Shown: positions 1-6,982 of the stretch, in pieces | Position numbering within the stretch: position 1 is the stretch's first letter | How the letters are laid out: each line of letters starts with the position of its first letter | Source of the DNA: Affinirhizobium straminoryzae | Lineage (GTDB): Bacteria > Pseudomonadota > Alphaproteobacteria > Rhizobiales > Rhizobiaceae | Direction: 5' to 3' | Length of the DNA stretch: 39,218 nt | Assembly: GCF_007004135.1 (NCBI RefSeq) | Contig: NZ_VJMG01000042.1 | Coordinates: forward strand, 1 to 39,218 | Notes under the pieces: model-generated | Seen by the model: the letters and a program-made list of their open reading frames with translations, nothing else | Told to the model about the DNA's origin: nothing | Database searches by the model: none | Translations under genes and position numbers: made by a program

Positions 1-1277
1 GAAAAACCGGCAGCAGGCCAGCCAAAGGTTAGTTTGCTGAGCGGCACACCGCGCCCTTTGACGACGCTGGCGGGTGAGGCCGCGAGTGCACCGAACATGA
101 GGCCGAGATGCTCGACCTTCTGGGATGCGGTTTCCTCTCCCCAAACTCCATTTCGTTGGAAGCCGATTGCGGTCAGCGTCGATGTCTTGAAGCGGATCAG
201 ATCGGCCATCTCCATAGCCAACCGCGGCGGCGCATCGACGACGCCGGACAGGAGATCAGGATCTTCAAAGGCCTCGGGATTGTGGCTCGTGCTGTCCGAG
301 TTCACTTGGGGTCGTGGAGACAGGGTGCCTCCGCCATAGGTGATCCCTGGAAATCGAATTGCATAACGCTGTTTGGTGGCCGCCGCCTGGTAGCGACGAT
401 AGTCGGTTGAGCCCGAGATGATGACCCGGCGCACCCATTCGAGGATTTCTTCCCGCTTGGAGAACGGCAAGCTGCTGAAATTGTCCGGAAGATGCCATGC
501 AAGTCGTCGCCGCTCGGCCGCGCTGATGTCGCCCATATCATGGCCGTATAGGGAGCGGGATTGGTGCGGCAGCTTCGCTTTGAAATACCCCTGTGCCAAT
601 TGGTAACGCCGCTCGATGCGGGACAGGATCTCGAAGCTCGTCAGAGATCGCGGCACGCGCTCGCCCTGAACCCACGACAGCAGAGTCTTGTCATCGAAAG
701 TCTCGCCCAGGCGAACGAGGGCGCGGTAGAGTTGCCAGTAGCTCTCGCCGAACCGGCGCATGTGATAAACGAGCGCATCGTTAAATCTCGCCGGATCATC
801 GGTCGCCTCAAACAATGGCTCAGGGAATGGGCTGATTGGTTTCGGTTGTGGTCCCCTCGGCACTGATGACGAGGTAGCCGGGGTCTTGTCGGAGAGGATC
901 TGTCGCGGTCTGGAACGCGTCGCAGTTTCCACCTCGCGCCGAACGGTATTGCGCGATTTCGTGCGTGTTTTCACCGGCTGTATGTCGTCGGCGGCAGGCG
1001 GCCCGCCGAGCCAGCGGATAATCGCGTCCAGTCCCGGACGGAGCGCCTTCTTCAAATCGCCTGTCATCTGGTTTTCGATCCCGCATGCCTCGCCAATAGC
1101 CGTCCAATCCATACGGCCATTAACGATCGGTGGTGGCCGGCGGTGAATGACAAGACCAACGAGATAGGGCCGAATGCTTTCCAGAACTCGCTGTGAGGCG
1201 ATTGGCGCGATGCGTACCTCGCAGAAATCCGAGATTTTTCGTTGAAAGTGATGAGTTGAAAGATCCTGTTTTGTCAT
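1..1277 (-). CDS. Large integrase/recombinase-like protein, N-terminal part (runs off window)
   Basis: An uninterrupted reading frame begins at the ATG at 1277 on the minus strand and stays open to the left edge, giving at least 425 residues. A purine-rich GGAA lies about 10 bases before the start. The N-terminus (residues 10-60) has the segments SDFCEVRIAP and ESIRPYLVGL. A helix-turn-helix-like stretch around residues 175-215 contains LSWVQGERVPRS and ILSRIERRY. A further segment near 245-285 contains EILEWVRRVIISGSTDYRRYQ. From memory these segments resemble the long N-terminal parts of large tyrosine-recombinase/integrase-type proteins of rhizobia and sphingomonads. The catalytic domain, if present, lies outside the window, so the function is inferred. 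Its position beside hipBA and IS debris fits an island edge. The existence of the gene is well supported; the integrase label is moderate. Confidence 0.62.
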   Translation of the reverse strand, partial: MTKQDLSTHHFQRKISDFCEVRIAPIASQRVLESIRPYLVGLVIHRRPPPIVNGRMDWTAIGEACGIENQMTGDLKKALRPGLDAIIRWLGGPPAADDIQPVKTRTKSRNTVRREVETATRSRPRQILSDKTPATSSSVPRGPQPKPISPFPEPLFEATDDPARFNDALVYHMRRFGESYWQLYRALVRLGETFDDKTLLSWVQGERVPRSLTSFEILSRIERRYQLAQGYFKAKLPHQSRSLYGHDMGDISAAERRRLAWHLPDNFSSLPFSKREEILEWVRRVIISGSTDYRRYQAAATKQRYAIRFPGITYGGGTLSPRPQVNSDSTSHNPEAFEDPDLLSGVVDAPPRLAMEMADLIRFKTSTLTAIGFQRNGVWGEETASQKVEHLGLMFGALAASPASVVKGRGVPLSKLTFGWPAAGF

Positions 1278-1522
1278 GCTCTTATTCCGTTCTCTCGGCA
1301 CCAGTGCCGAGCGCGGGCGGGTAGGAGCGGACATTTAAAGAAGCGTGTATTGCGGGTGTGCTTCCAGTTTCGGTGCCTACCAGTAAAGGAGACAAAAGTG
1401 ATCTGTAAGAAGATCTTTTTGTCTCCTATGATCCCTATTAGCGGCATTTAGTTTGACATGGGTAGATACGATGAGATACGTAAACATATCATAATGGGAA
1501 AGATGAAGCGTTAAGGTATCGT
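1278..1522. promoter_or_regulatory. Divergent intergenic region upstream of hipB
   Basis: This AT-richer gap separates the leftward integrase-like gene from the rightward hipB. It contains a long inverted repeat (1388-1426), a TTGACA-like -35 at 1453-1458 with a weak ATACGT -10 at 1476-1481 (17-base spacing), and repeated GATACG motifs at 1465-1470 and 1475-1480. ATCGTAT at 1518-1524, overlapping the hipB start, is the inverse of ATACGAT at 1466-1472. These are candidate HipB operators because HipB proteins autoregulate. The promoter call is inference. Confidence 0.4.
1388..1426. repeat. Inverted repeat, operator- or hairpin-like
   Basis: The left arm at 1388-1404 begins GGAGACAAAA and ends GATCT. 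The right arm at 1411-1426 begins AGATC and ends TTTTGTCTCC. The arms match over 15 positions with a one-base bulge, around a six-base centre (GTAAGA). It lies about 100 bases before hipB and 110 bases before the start of the leftward gene. It could be an operator shared by the divergent genes or an RNA hairpin. It is not a convincing terminator, because both genes read away from it. Confidence 0.6.
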
Positions 1523-1834
1523 ATGAGGTCGGATTCTGAGGCTCTTCAGGAGATAGGGCGGCTGCTCAAGACGTCGCGCAAGACTTTGGGCCTCACTCAG
1601 GAGCAGGTTGCAGATATGGCGGGTCTGTCGCGTCCGCGTTACCGCGAGATTGAGGCTGGAGCCAGCGCTGCTCGTACGACCACACTGATCAACATCGGTC
1701 GTGCGCTTGGTCTGGAACTGATGCTCATCCCGCAGGCCATCGTCCCGGCGGTTGAAGCTTTGCTGCGGCCAGGTGGCACCGAAGATGACCTTCCTGCTTT
1801 CGTCGCCAGTCCCGATGGTGATGGCAATGTCTGA
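1523..1834 (+). CDS. hipB: HipB-like XRE antitoxin / transcriptional repressor
   Basis: This 103-residue protein has a helix-turn-helix of the XRE (Cro/CI) type at residues 9-65, including LGLTQEQVADMAGLSRPRYREIE. An AAGG lies six bases before the ATG. Its stop overlaps the start of a HipA-like kinase gene (ATGTCTGA), which is the usual arrangement for a type II toxin-antitoxin pair. HipB-like proteins bind and neutralise the HipA kinase and repress their own operon. Repeated GATACG and ATCGTAT motifs before and across the start are plausible operators. The C-terminal tail after residue 75 is Gly/Asp-rich and probably flexible, as in other HipB proteins, where it is subject to proteolysis. 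Domain assignment is firm; the antitoxin role is inferred from the pairing. Confidence 0.88.
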   Translation: MRSDSEALQEIGRLLKTSRKTLGLTQEQVADMAGLSRPRYREIEAGASAARTTTLINIGRALGLELMLIPQAIVPAVEALLRPGGTEDDLPAFVASPDGDGNV

Positions 1835-3080
1835 TCCGCCTCTTGATCCAAGATCTATAACCTCACTGGACGTGTTGCTGAATGACCTGAAGGTCGGCAT
1901 GATCGTGAGGACGCCGGGAGACTTCAACGCGTTCAGCTTTGAGGAGAGCTATCGACAGACGGGTGGTTTCCCAGTGCTCAGTCTGTCTTTTCGCGCGGCA
2001 CATGGAGGTTTGCGGAAGGACCCGAAGCCTGTCGCTAAGGCTTTACCACCGTTCTTTGCGAACCTTCTTCCAGAGGATAAACTGCGCGAGGCGATGGAGA
2101 AGCACCATTCAGGTAGCGTGCGTGCAGGGAATGATTTCGACCTGCTTGCAGCTCTTGGATCGGATCTGCCAGGGGCTGTCCGAATTGTGCCGAGCGAAGG
2201 CAGCGTTGTTCGTAATAAGGGTTTGACACCCCCCAGACCGAAGGCTCGGTTTTCGCTCGCCGGCGTGCAGATCAAACTTTCCGTCATCAAAAACACAGGC
2301 AAGGGCGGCGGTTTAACGATCCCCTTAGGCGACGAGCAGGGTTCATATATCGCCAAGTTTCCATCGACATCATTTCCCGGGGTCTCGGAAAACGAATTTG
2401 CAAATCTCGCATTGGCCGAAGCGATTGGTATGGACGTGCCGGAACGCGAGCTTGTGGAACAATCGCAGTTCGAGGGTATCCCGGAGGAGTTTGAGACATT
2501 GTCCGACGGCAAAGTCCTCCTCGTCAAACGTTTCGATCGCGTTGCCGGTGGTGAGCGCGTCCATATCGAAGATTTCGCTCAGGTATTTGGCGTCTATCCG
2601 TCTCGAAAATATGAGGGTGCTGCCTATCATGATATCGCTGTGGCTATTGGGGTCGCCGTTTCTCCAGCAGCAGCCCTTGAGTTCGTGCGACGACTGGCTT
2701 TGGCTGTGCTGACAGGAAATGGCGACATGCACCTCAAGAATTGGTCGTTGATTTATCATGGTAAGGGCGACAAGCCGACACTTGCCCCGGTCTATGATGT
2801 GCTCTCGACTGTCCCTTACATTCCGTCGGACGCCATGGCATTGTCGCTGGCCGGTGAAAGGCCGTTCAAGGCAATGAACGCCCAGCGATGGAAAGTCTTC
2901 GCTCATCGTGCGCGACTGCCGGAAGCTGCTGTGCTGAAGGCTGTTACGGAGACGGTGGAGCGCGTCAACCAGTCTTGGTGGTCTCTGCCTGAACGAGCTG
3001 TTCTCCCCGATAGAGTGCTGGAGCGGATTGACGCCCACATCAAGCTGATGTCGACGATCCTCGGCACGTGCGCTGATTAG
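1827..3080 (+). CDS. hipA: HipA-like serine/threonine kinase toxin
   Basis: This 417-residue protein is a HipA-family kinase. An N-terminal HipA_N-type region (about residues 10-125, with LNDLKVGMI and FPVLSLSFR) precedes the kinase core. The core has FSLAGVQIKLSV (142-153) and the catalytic segment GNGDMHLKNWS (297-307), whose Asp300 is the expected base. PVYDVLST (321-328) supplies the metal-binding Asp324. I chose the ATG at 1827 because it overlaps the hipB stop by eight bases; upstream in-frame ATGs (1752, 1785, 1815, 1821) lie inside hipB. E. coli HipA phosphorylates glutamyl-tRNA synthetase and causes persistence; the target here is unknown. All kinase motifs appear intact, so the toxin is probably active. 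The pair may stabilise the island. Confidence 0.88.
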   Translation: MSDPPLDPRSITSLDVLLNDLKVGMIVRTPGDFNAFSFEESYRQTGGFPVLSLSFRAAHGGLRKDPKPVAKALPPFFANLLPEDKLREAMEKHHSGSVRAGNDFDLLAALGSDLPGAVRIVPSEGSVVRNKGLTPPRPKARFSLAGVQIKLSVIKNTGKGGGLTIPLGDEQGSYIAKFPSTSFPGVSENEFANLALAEAIGMDVPERELVEQSQFEGIPEEFETLSDGKVLLVKRFDRVAGGERVHIEDFAQVFGVYPSRKYEGAAYHDIAVAIGVAVSPAAALEFVRRLALAVLTGNGDMHLKNWSLIYHGKGDKPTLAPVYDVLSTVPYIPSDAMALSLAGERPFKAMNAQRWKVFAHRARLPEAAVLKAVTETVERVNQSWWSLPERAVLPDRVLERIDAHIKLMSTILGTCAD

Positions 3081-3113
3081 CAATTGGTGTTTTTCCGTAA
3101 CTCGTTGGCAGTT

Positions 3114-3262
3114 TCATAGCCCACCAATGCCAATAGGGTCGCTGGTTCGAATCCGTTCAAGAGCGTCGTCTGTCGGTAACCCGAACGCTTCCTGACCAAT
3201 ACGGCGACGGCTCATTGCAAACCTCCATCATTCGACAAAGGTGTTGAATCATCAATGATTCC
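3114..3262 (-). pseudogene. Remnant of an IS5-type transposase 5' end
   Basis: On the minus strand a good ribosome site (GGAGG, seven bases before) precedes an ATG at 3215. The first residues, MSRRRIGQEAFG, match the usual N-terminus of IS5-group transposases. The frame then diverges and stops at 3114-3116 after 33 codons, so only the start of the gene survives. A perfect palindrome GAATCAT-CA-ATGATTC at 3246-3261 lies upstream and may belong to the element's terminal repeat. After about residue 13 the sequence is no longer transposase-like and includes an antisense T-arm-like stretch (see the entry at 3137-3155). It marks an old insertion/deletion between hipA and the nitrate genes. Confidence 0.55.
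3137..3155 (+). other. tRNA T-arm-like sequence (possible att remnant)
   Basis: GGTCGCTGGTTCGAATCC resembles the variable loop/T-arm part of a bacterial tRNA gene (GGTTCGAATCC core). No D-arm, anticodon arm or CCA end can be folded around it. It may be the tail of a tRNA gene duplicated or left by an integrative element, or chance. It sits in the same gap as the IS5 remnant. Confidence 0.35.
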
Positions 3263-3294
3263 ATACGTCTACATTTATCCGCGCACAGGTCTCA

Positions 3295-3984
3295 TTACCC
3301 ATCAATGAGCAGATTGGGCTTGGCGATCACCGCCAGCGCCTTCAGATCATTGAGCACTACGCTGGAGCCATTCACGCTCACGCCATAGGGCTTCAGGGTG
3401 CGGAATGCGCGCGAGAGGTTCTCCGGCGTCATGCCCAGAAGCGAGGCGAGAATCCGTTTCTCATAGGGCAGTTCCAGCACGCCATGGCCGCCCTGTTCGG
3501 CCTCGTAGCGGATCAGGCGATTGGCAAGCCTCTCCACCGAGGAGCGCAGCTTGATGTTCTTGTGCTCCTTCACCACCCCGCGATACCGCGTGGCAAGTTC
3601 CGAAACGATGGCACGGGCAAAAGCCGCGTCTTCCTCGAAAGCCAGCCGCACATCCGCAGCCGACACCAGCAGGATCCGCGAGCGCGCGATGGTCCGGGCC
3701 GCCATCAGATAGACCGCATCCTTCAGCACGGCCGCCAGGATGAAGGTTTCCACCGGGCGCACCACGGCCATGGTTTCCTCCCGCCCGTTGGCGGCGGCAT
3801 ACAGTTCCACCGCCCCCTCCACCAGCACATAGAGAAAATCCGCGGTGTCGCCTTCGTGGATCAGGGTCAGATGCGCCGGAAAGGTCTGCAGATAGGCCGC
3901 CTGCATCAGACGCTCGAAGCTCTGCTCGCTCATGGTCTCGAACAGGCCGAGCGCCTTGACCTGGGGCAGTTCCGAGGATCGCAT
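3295..3984 (-). CDS. narR: Cysteine-free Crp/Fnr-family regulator, NarR-like
   Basis: This 229-residue protein has an N-terminal cyclic-nucleotide-binding-type beta-barrel (about residues 12-125, with LIHEGDTADFLYVLVEGAVEL) and a C-terminal winged helix (about 145-215). The recognition helix, MTPENLSRAFRTL, keeps the E-x-x-S-R pattern that reads TTGAT half sites. The protein has no cysteine at all, so it cannot hold an FNR-type iron-sulphur cluster. That matches NarR of Paracoccus, which responds to nitrate/nitrite and activates narK-narGHJI. I chose the ATG at 3984 because a strong AAGGAGGAGGACAGG lies just before it; an in-frame ATG at 4011 lies upstream of that site. It is divergent from narK, with a perfect TTGAT-N4-ATCAA box between them. 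The Nar-specific role is inferred from family and context. Confidence 0.82.
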   Translation of the reverse strand: MRSSELPQVKALGLFETMSEQSFERLMQAAYLQTFPAHLTLIHEGDTADFLYVLVEGAVELYAAANGREETMAVVRPVETFILAAVLKDAVYLMAARTIARSRILLVSAADVRLAFEEDAAFARAIVSELATRYRGVVKEHKNIKLRSSVERLANRLIRYEAEQGGHGVLELPYEKRILASLLGMTPENLSRAFRTLKPYGVSVNGSSVVLNDLKALAVIAKPNLLIDG

Positions 3985-4228
3985 CCTGTCCTCCTCCTTG
4001 AGGATTTTCACGTCACGGCTTGATCAATGTCATGCCGCCCTGTCCCGATATCCGGCTGGTGCCTGATCTCTGCCCAGCCCGCCCTTGCGGTTGCGGCGCT
4101 GCCTTCTTGTTTCTCAAAACGGGCAGGTGAGAGTTGATGTAAATCAAGCGGGATTGACCTCTCCCCGTAGCAAGCTCCTCCGCAACGAAAGCAATGGCTT
4201 TCTTTTCAGGGACAAGGGGCTTCATCCA
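3985..4228. promoter_or_regulatory. narR-narK divergent control region
   Basis: This 244-base gap holds the control signals of both genes. The main one is the FNR/NarR-type box at 4134-4147. TTGATCAA at 4020-4027 is a second TTGAT-containing palindrome without the normal four-base spacer, close to narR. The narK ribosome site AAGGGG is at 4214-4219. No clear sigma-70 -10/-35 pair was identified. Confidence 0.6.
4134..4147. promoter_or_regulatory. Perfect FNR/NarR/NNR-type binding box before narK
   Basis: TTGATGTAAATCAA fits the consensus TTGAT-N4-ATCAA exactly. It lies 82 bases before the narK start, a position that suits class II activation of a leader starting about 40 bases downstream. 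FnrP/FnrL, NarR and NnrR-type proteins all use this motif, so the sequence alone does not say which binds. The adjacent NarR-like gene is the obvious candidate, probably together with an FNR elsewhere in the genome. Confidence 0.82.
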
Positions 4229-6967
4229 ATGCATGCTTCTGACGCAGTGAGCGGCCCGGCGCAGCACCGGGCACTGGCCTCAAGCACGGTGGCGTTCACG
4301 GTCTGCTTTGCCGTGTGGACCATCTTCGCCATCATCGGCATCCAGATCCGCAAGGATCTCAACCTTTCTGAAACGCAGTTCGGCCTGCTGGTCGGCACAC
4401 CGATCCTCACCGGCTCGCTGCTGCGGGTCGTGCTCGGCATCTGGACCGACCGGTTCGGCGGACGGCTGATGTTCGTCGCCACCATGCTGGCGGCCTCTGC
4501 CGCAACTTTTCTTCTCACCTTCGCCAACACCTATCCGCAGATGCTGCTGGCAGCACTCGGCGTCGGCATTGCCGGCTCCTCCTTTGCCGTGGGCGTCGCC
4601 TATGTCTCGCGCTGGTATCCGCCGGAAAGGCAGGGCATGGCGCTCGGCATTTTTGGTGCGGGCAATGTCGGCTCGGCGGTGACGAAGTTCTTCGCGCCGC
4701 TGGTCATGGTCGCCTTCGGCTGGCAGACGGTTGCCGAAATCTGGGCGAGCGTGCTCGCGTTCACCGCCATCCTCCTTTTCGTCACGACGAAGGATGACCC
4801 CGTTCTCGTGGCGCGCCGCCGTTCGGGCGAGAAGCCCAAAGGCTCCTGGCTCGAGCTGGAGCCTTTGAAGAATGTGCAGGTCTGGCGCTTCTCGCTCTAC
4901 TACTTCTTCTCGTTTGGGGCCTTCGTCGCGCTGGCACTCTGGCTGCCGCAATATCTGACCAAGGTTTACGGCGTCGATATTCGTCTTGCCGGTGTCATTG
5001 CCGCCTGTTTCTCGGTGCCAGCCAGCCTGTTTCGTGCCTATGGCGGCCATCTTGCAGATGTCTATGGCGCACGCCGGGTCATGTACTGGACCTTCCTCGT
5101 CTCGGTCGCCGCAACCTTCGTCCTGTCCTATCCCGCGACGGATTACGTGATCCACGGCGTCAACGGGCCGATCAGCTTCCATGCGGAAATGGGTGTCGTG
5201 GGCTTCACGGTGGCGATTTTCGTCCTTGGTTTTTTCATGGCCATGGGCAAGGCCGCCGTCTTCAAGCACATCCCGGTCTATTATCCGCAACATGTCGGTT
5301 CGGTCGGCGGCCTGGTTGGCATGATCGGCGGTCTGGGCGGCTTTATCCTGCCCATCGTTTTCGGTGTGCTGCTCGATCTGACCGGGCTGTGGACCAGCTG
5401 CTTCATGCTGCTGTTCCTCATCGCGCTTGGCTCGCTCACCTGGATGCATCTCGCCATCCGGCAGATGGAGCGGGAAGCGACTGGCGCTGCGCTGGAAAAA
5501 CTGCCCGCTTTCCCGGAACTGCAAGGTCTGGAGCCCGCTGTGGTCAAGAAACCTTCTGGCGCGGTGCTCACCGATTGGCGGCCGGAAGACAAGGGCTTCT
5601 GGCAGCAGACGGGCCGCAAGATTGCCCGGCGTAATCTCTGGCTTTCCATTCCTTCCCTGCTGCTCTCCTTTGCCATCTGGCAGGTCTGGTCGGTCGTCGT
5701 CGCAAAGCTGCCGCTGGTGGGCTTCCAGTATACGACCGATCAGCTGTTCTGGCTGGCCGCACTGCCCGGGCTTTCGGGGGCAACGCTACGCATCTTCTAT
5801 TCCTTCATGGTGCCGGTGTTCGGCGGCAGGCTATGGACGACGCTCACCACCTGGTCGCTGATCATCCCGGCGCTCGGCATCGGCTATGCCGTGCAGAACC
5901 CCGAGACGCCCTATGTCGTCATGTTGATGCTGGCCCTGCTGTGCGGCTTCGGCGGCGGCAACTTCGCATCCTCGGTTGCCAATATCTCCTTCTTCTTCCC
6001 GAAGGCGGAAAAGGGCAATGCGCTGGCCCTGAATTCCGGGCTTGGCAATCTGGGCGTCAGCGTCGTGCAGTTTGCCGTGCCGCTGGTCATCACCGCCGGT
6101 ATTTTCGGAAGCTTCGGTGGCGACGCGGCCATGACACAGACGCCAGCCGGTCCGGTGCCGCTCTGGCTGCAGAATGCGGGCTTCTTCTTCGTGCCCTTCA
6201 TCGTGCTCTCGGCGCTCGGCAACTGGTTCGGCATGAACGACATTGCCTCTGCCAGGGCATCCTTCTCGGAACAGGCCGTCATCTTCCAGCGCAAGCATAA
6301 CTGGCTGATGTGCTGGCTCTATACGGGCACTTTCGGCTCCTTCATCGGCTACTCCGCAGGCTTCCCGCTGCTCAGCAAGACGCTGTTTCCCGATGTGAAT
6401 GCTTTGCAATACGCCTTCCTCGGGCCGCTGGTCGGCGCGCTCTCGCGCTCGGCAACCGGCTGGCTGGCGGATCGTTTTGGCGGAGCGCGCGTCACCTTCT
6501 GGGCGTTCGTGCTGATGATGATCGGCGTTTCCGGCGTGCTCTACTTCATCGGTATCCGTCAGGAACCGCATGCATTTGCTGGCTTCTTTGCCGCCTTCCT
6601 GCTGCTCTTCCTCGCATCCGGCGTTGGCAATGCCTCCACCTTCCAGATGGTGCCGGTGATCATGGCGAAGGAAATGGGCCGCCTGATGCCGAATGCGACA
6701 CCAGAAGTGCGCCGTGTCCAGGCCGAAAAGGAATCGGCGGCCATCACCGGCTTCATCTCCGCCATGGCCGCCTTCGGTGCCTTCTTCGTGCCGAAGAGCT
6801 ACGGGAGTTCCATTGCGCTGACCGGCGGACCGGAAGCGGCACTCTGGGCTTTCCTCATCTTCTACATCACCTGCCTTGCCATCACCTGGGGCTTCTATTG
6901 TCGGCGCGGCGGCCTGCTGCACGACATCGAGCACGCGCCAAAAGCCACGGCTGCGGCATCCAGATAA
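4229..6967 (+). CDS. narK: NarK1-NarK2 fused nitrate/nitrite transporter
   Basis: This 912-residue membrane protein consists of two complete major-facilitator domains in one chain. Domain 1 (about residues 10-460) carries the NarK1-type nitrate signature GAGNVGSAVTKFFAP. After a polar linker (about 455-510), domain 2 (about 515-905) carries the NarK2-type signature NSGLGNLGVSVVQFAVP. Such a 24-helix fusion is known in Paracoccus denitrificans, where the first half acts as a proton/nitrate symporter and the second as a nitrate/nitrite antiporter. The ATG at 4229 is preceded by AAGGGG and matches the expected start; an open frame upstream to 4085 crosses the FNR box and is not used. It is the first gene of the nar operon, and narG starts 15 bases after its stop. 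Confidence 0.93.
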   Translation: MHASDAVSGPAQHRALASSTVAFTVCFAVWTIFAIIGIQIRKDLNLSETQFGLLVGTPILTGSLLRVVLGIWTDRFGGRLMFVATMLAASAATFLLTFANTYPQMLLAALGVGIAGSSFAVGVAYVSRWYPPERQGMALGIFGAGNVGSAVTKFFAPLVMVAFGWQTVAEIWASVLAFTAILLFVTTKDDPVLVARRRSGEKPKGSWLELEPLKNVQVWRFSLYYFFSFGAFVALALWLPQYLTKVYGVDIRLAGVIAACFSVPASLFRAYGGHLADVYGARRVMYWTFLVSVAATFVLSYPATDYVIHGVNGPISFHAEMGVVGFTVAIFVLGFFMAMGKAAVFKHIPVYYPQHVGSVGGLVGMIGGLGGFILPIVFGVLLDLTGLWTSCFMLLFLIALGSLTWMHLAIRQMEREATGAALEKLPAFPELQGLEPAVVKKPSGAVLTDWRPEDKGFWQQTGRKIARRNLWLSIPSLLLSFAIWQVWSVVVAKLPLVGFQYTTDQLFWLAALPGLSGATLRIFYSFMVPVFGGRLWTTLTTWSLIIPALGIGYAVQNPETPYVVMLMLALLCGFGGGNFASSVANISFFFPKAEKGNALALNSGLGNLGVSVVQFAVPLVITAGIFGSFGGDAAMTQTPAGPVPLWLQNAGFFFVPFIVLSALGNWFGMNDIASARASFSEQAVIFQRKHNWLMCWLYTGTFGSFIGYSAGFPLLSKTLFPDVNALQYAFLGPLVGALSRSATGWLADRFGGARVTFWAFVLMMIGVSGVLYFIGIRQEPHAFAGFFAAFLLLFLASGVGNASTFQMVPVIMAKEMGRLMPNATPEVRRVQAEKESAAITGFISAMAAFGAFFVPKSYGSSIALTGGPEAALWAFLIFYITCLAITWGFYCRRGGLLHDIEHAPKATAAASR

Positions 6968-6982
6968 GAAAGGATCACCTCC

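Noticed and set aside
3137..3175. A tRNA gene
   Set aside because: Only a T-arm-like stretch is present; the stem after GGTTCGAATCC does not pair properly and no D-arm, anticodon arm or acceptor stem could be folded.
4020..4033. A second FNR box (TTGATCAATGTCAT)
   Set aside because: TTGATCAA is a palindrome without the required four-base spacer, and the distal half GTCAT is far from ATCAA.
4085..4228. A longer narK start upstream
   Set aside because: The extra 48 codons run through the FNR box and have no ribosome site, and the family homology begins after the ATG at 4229.
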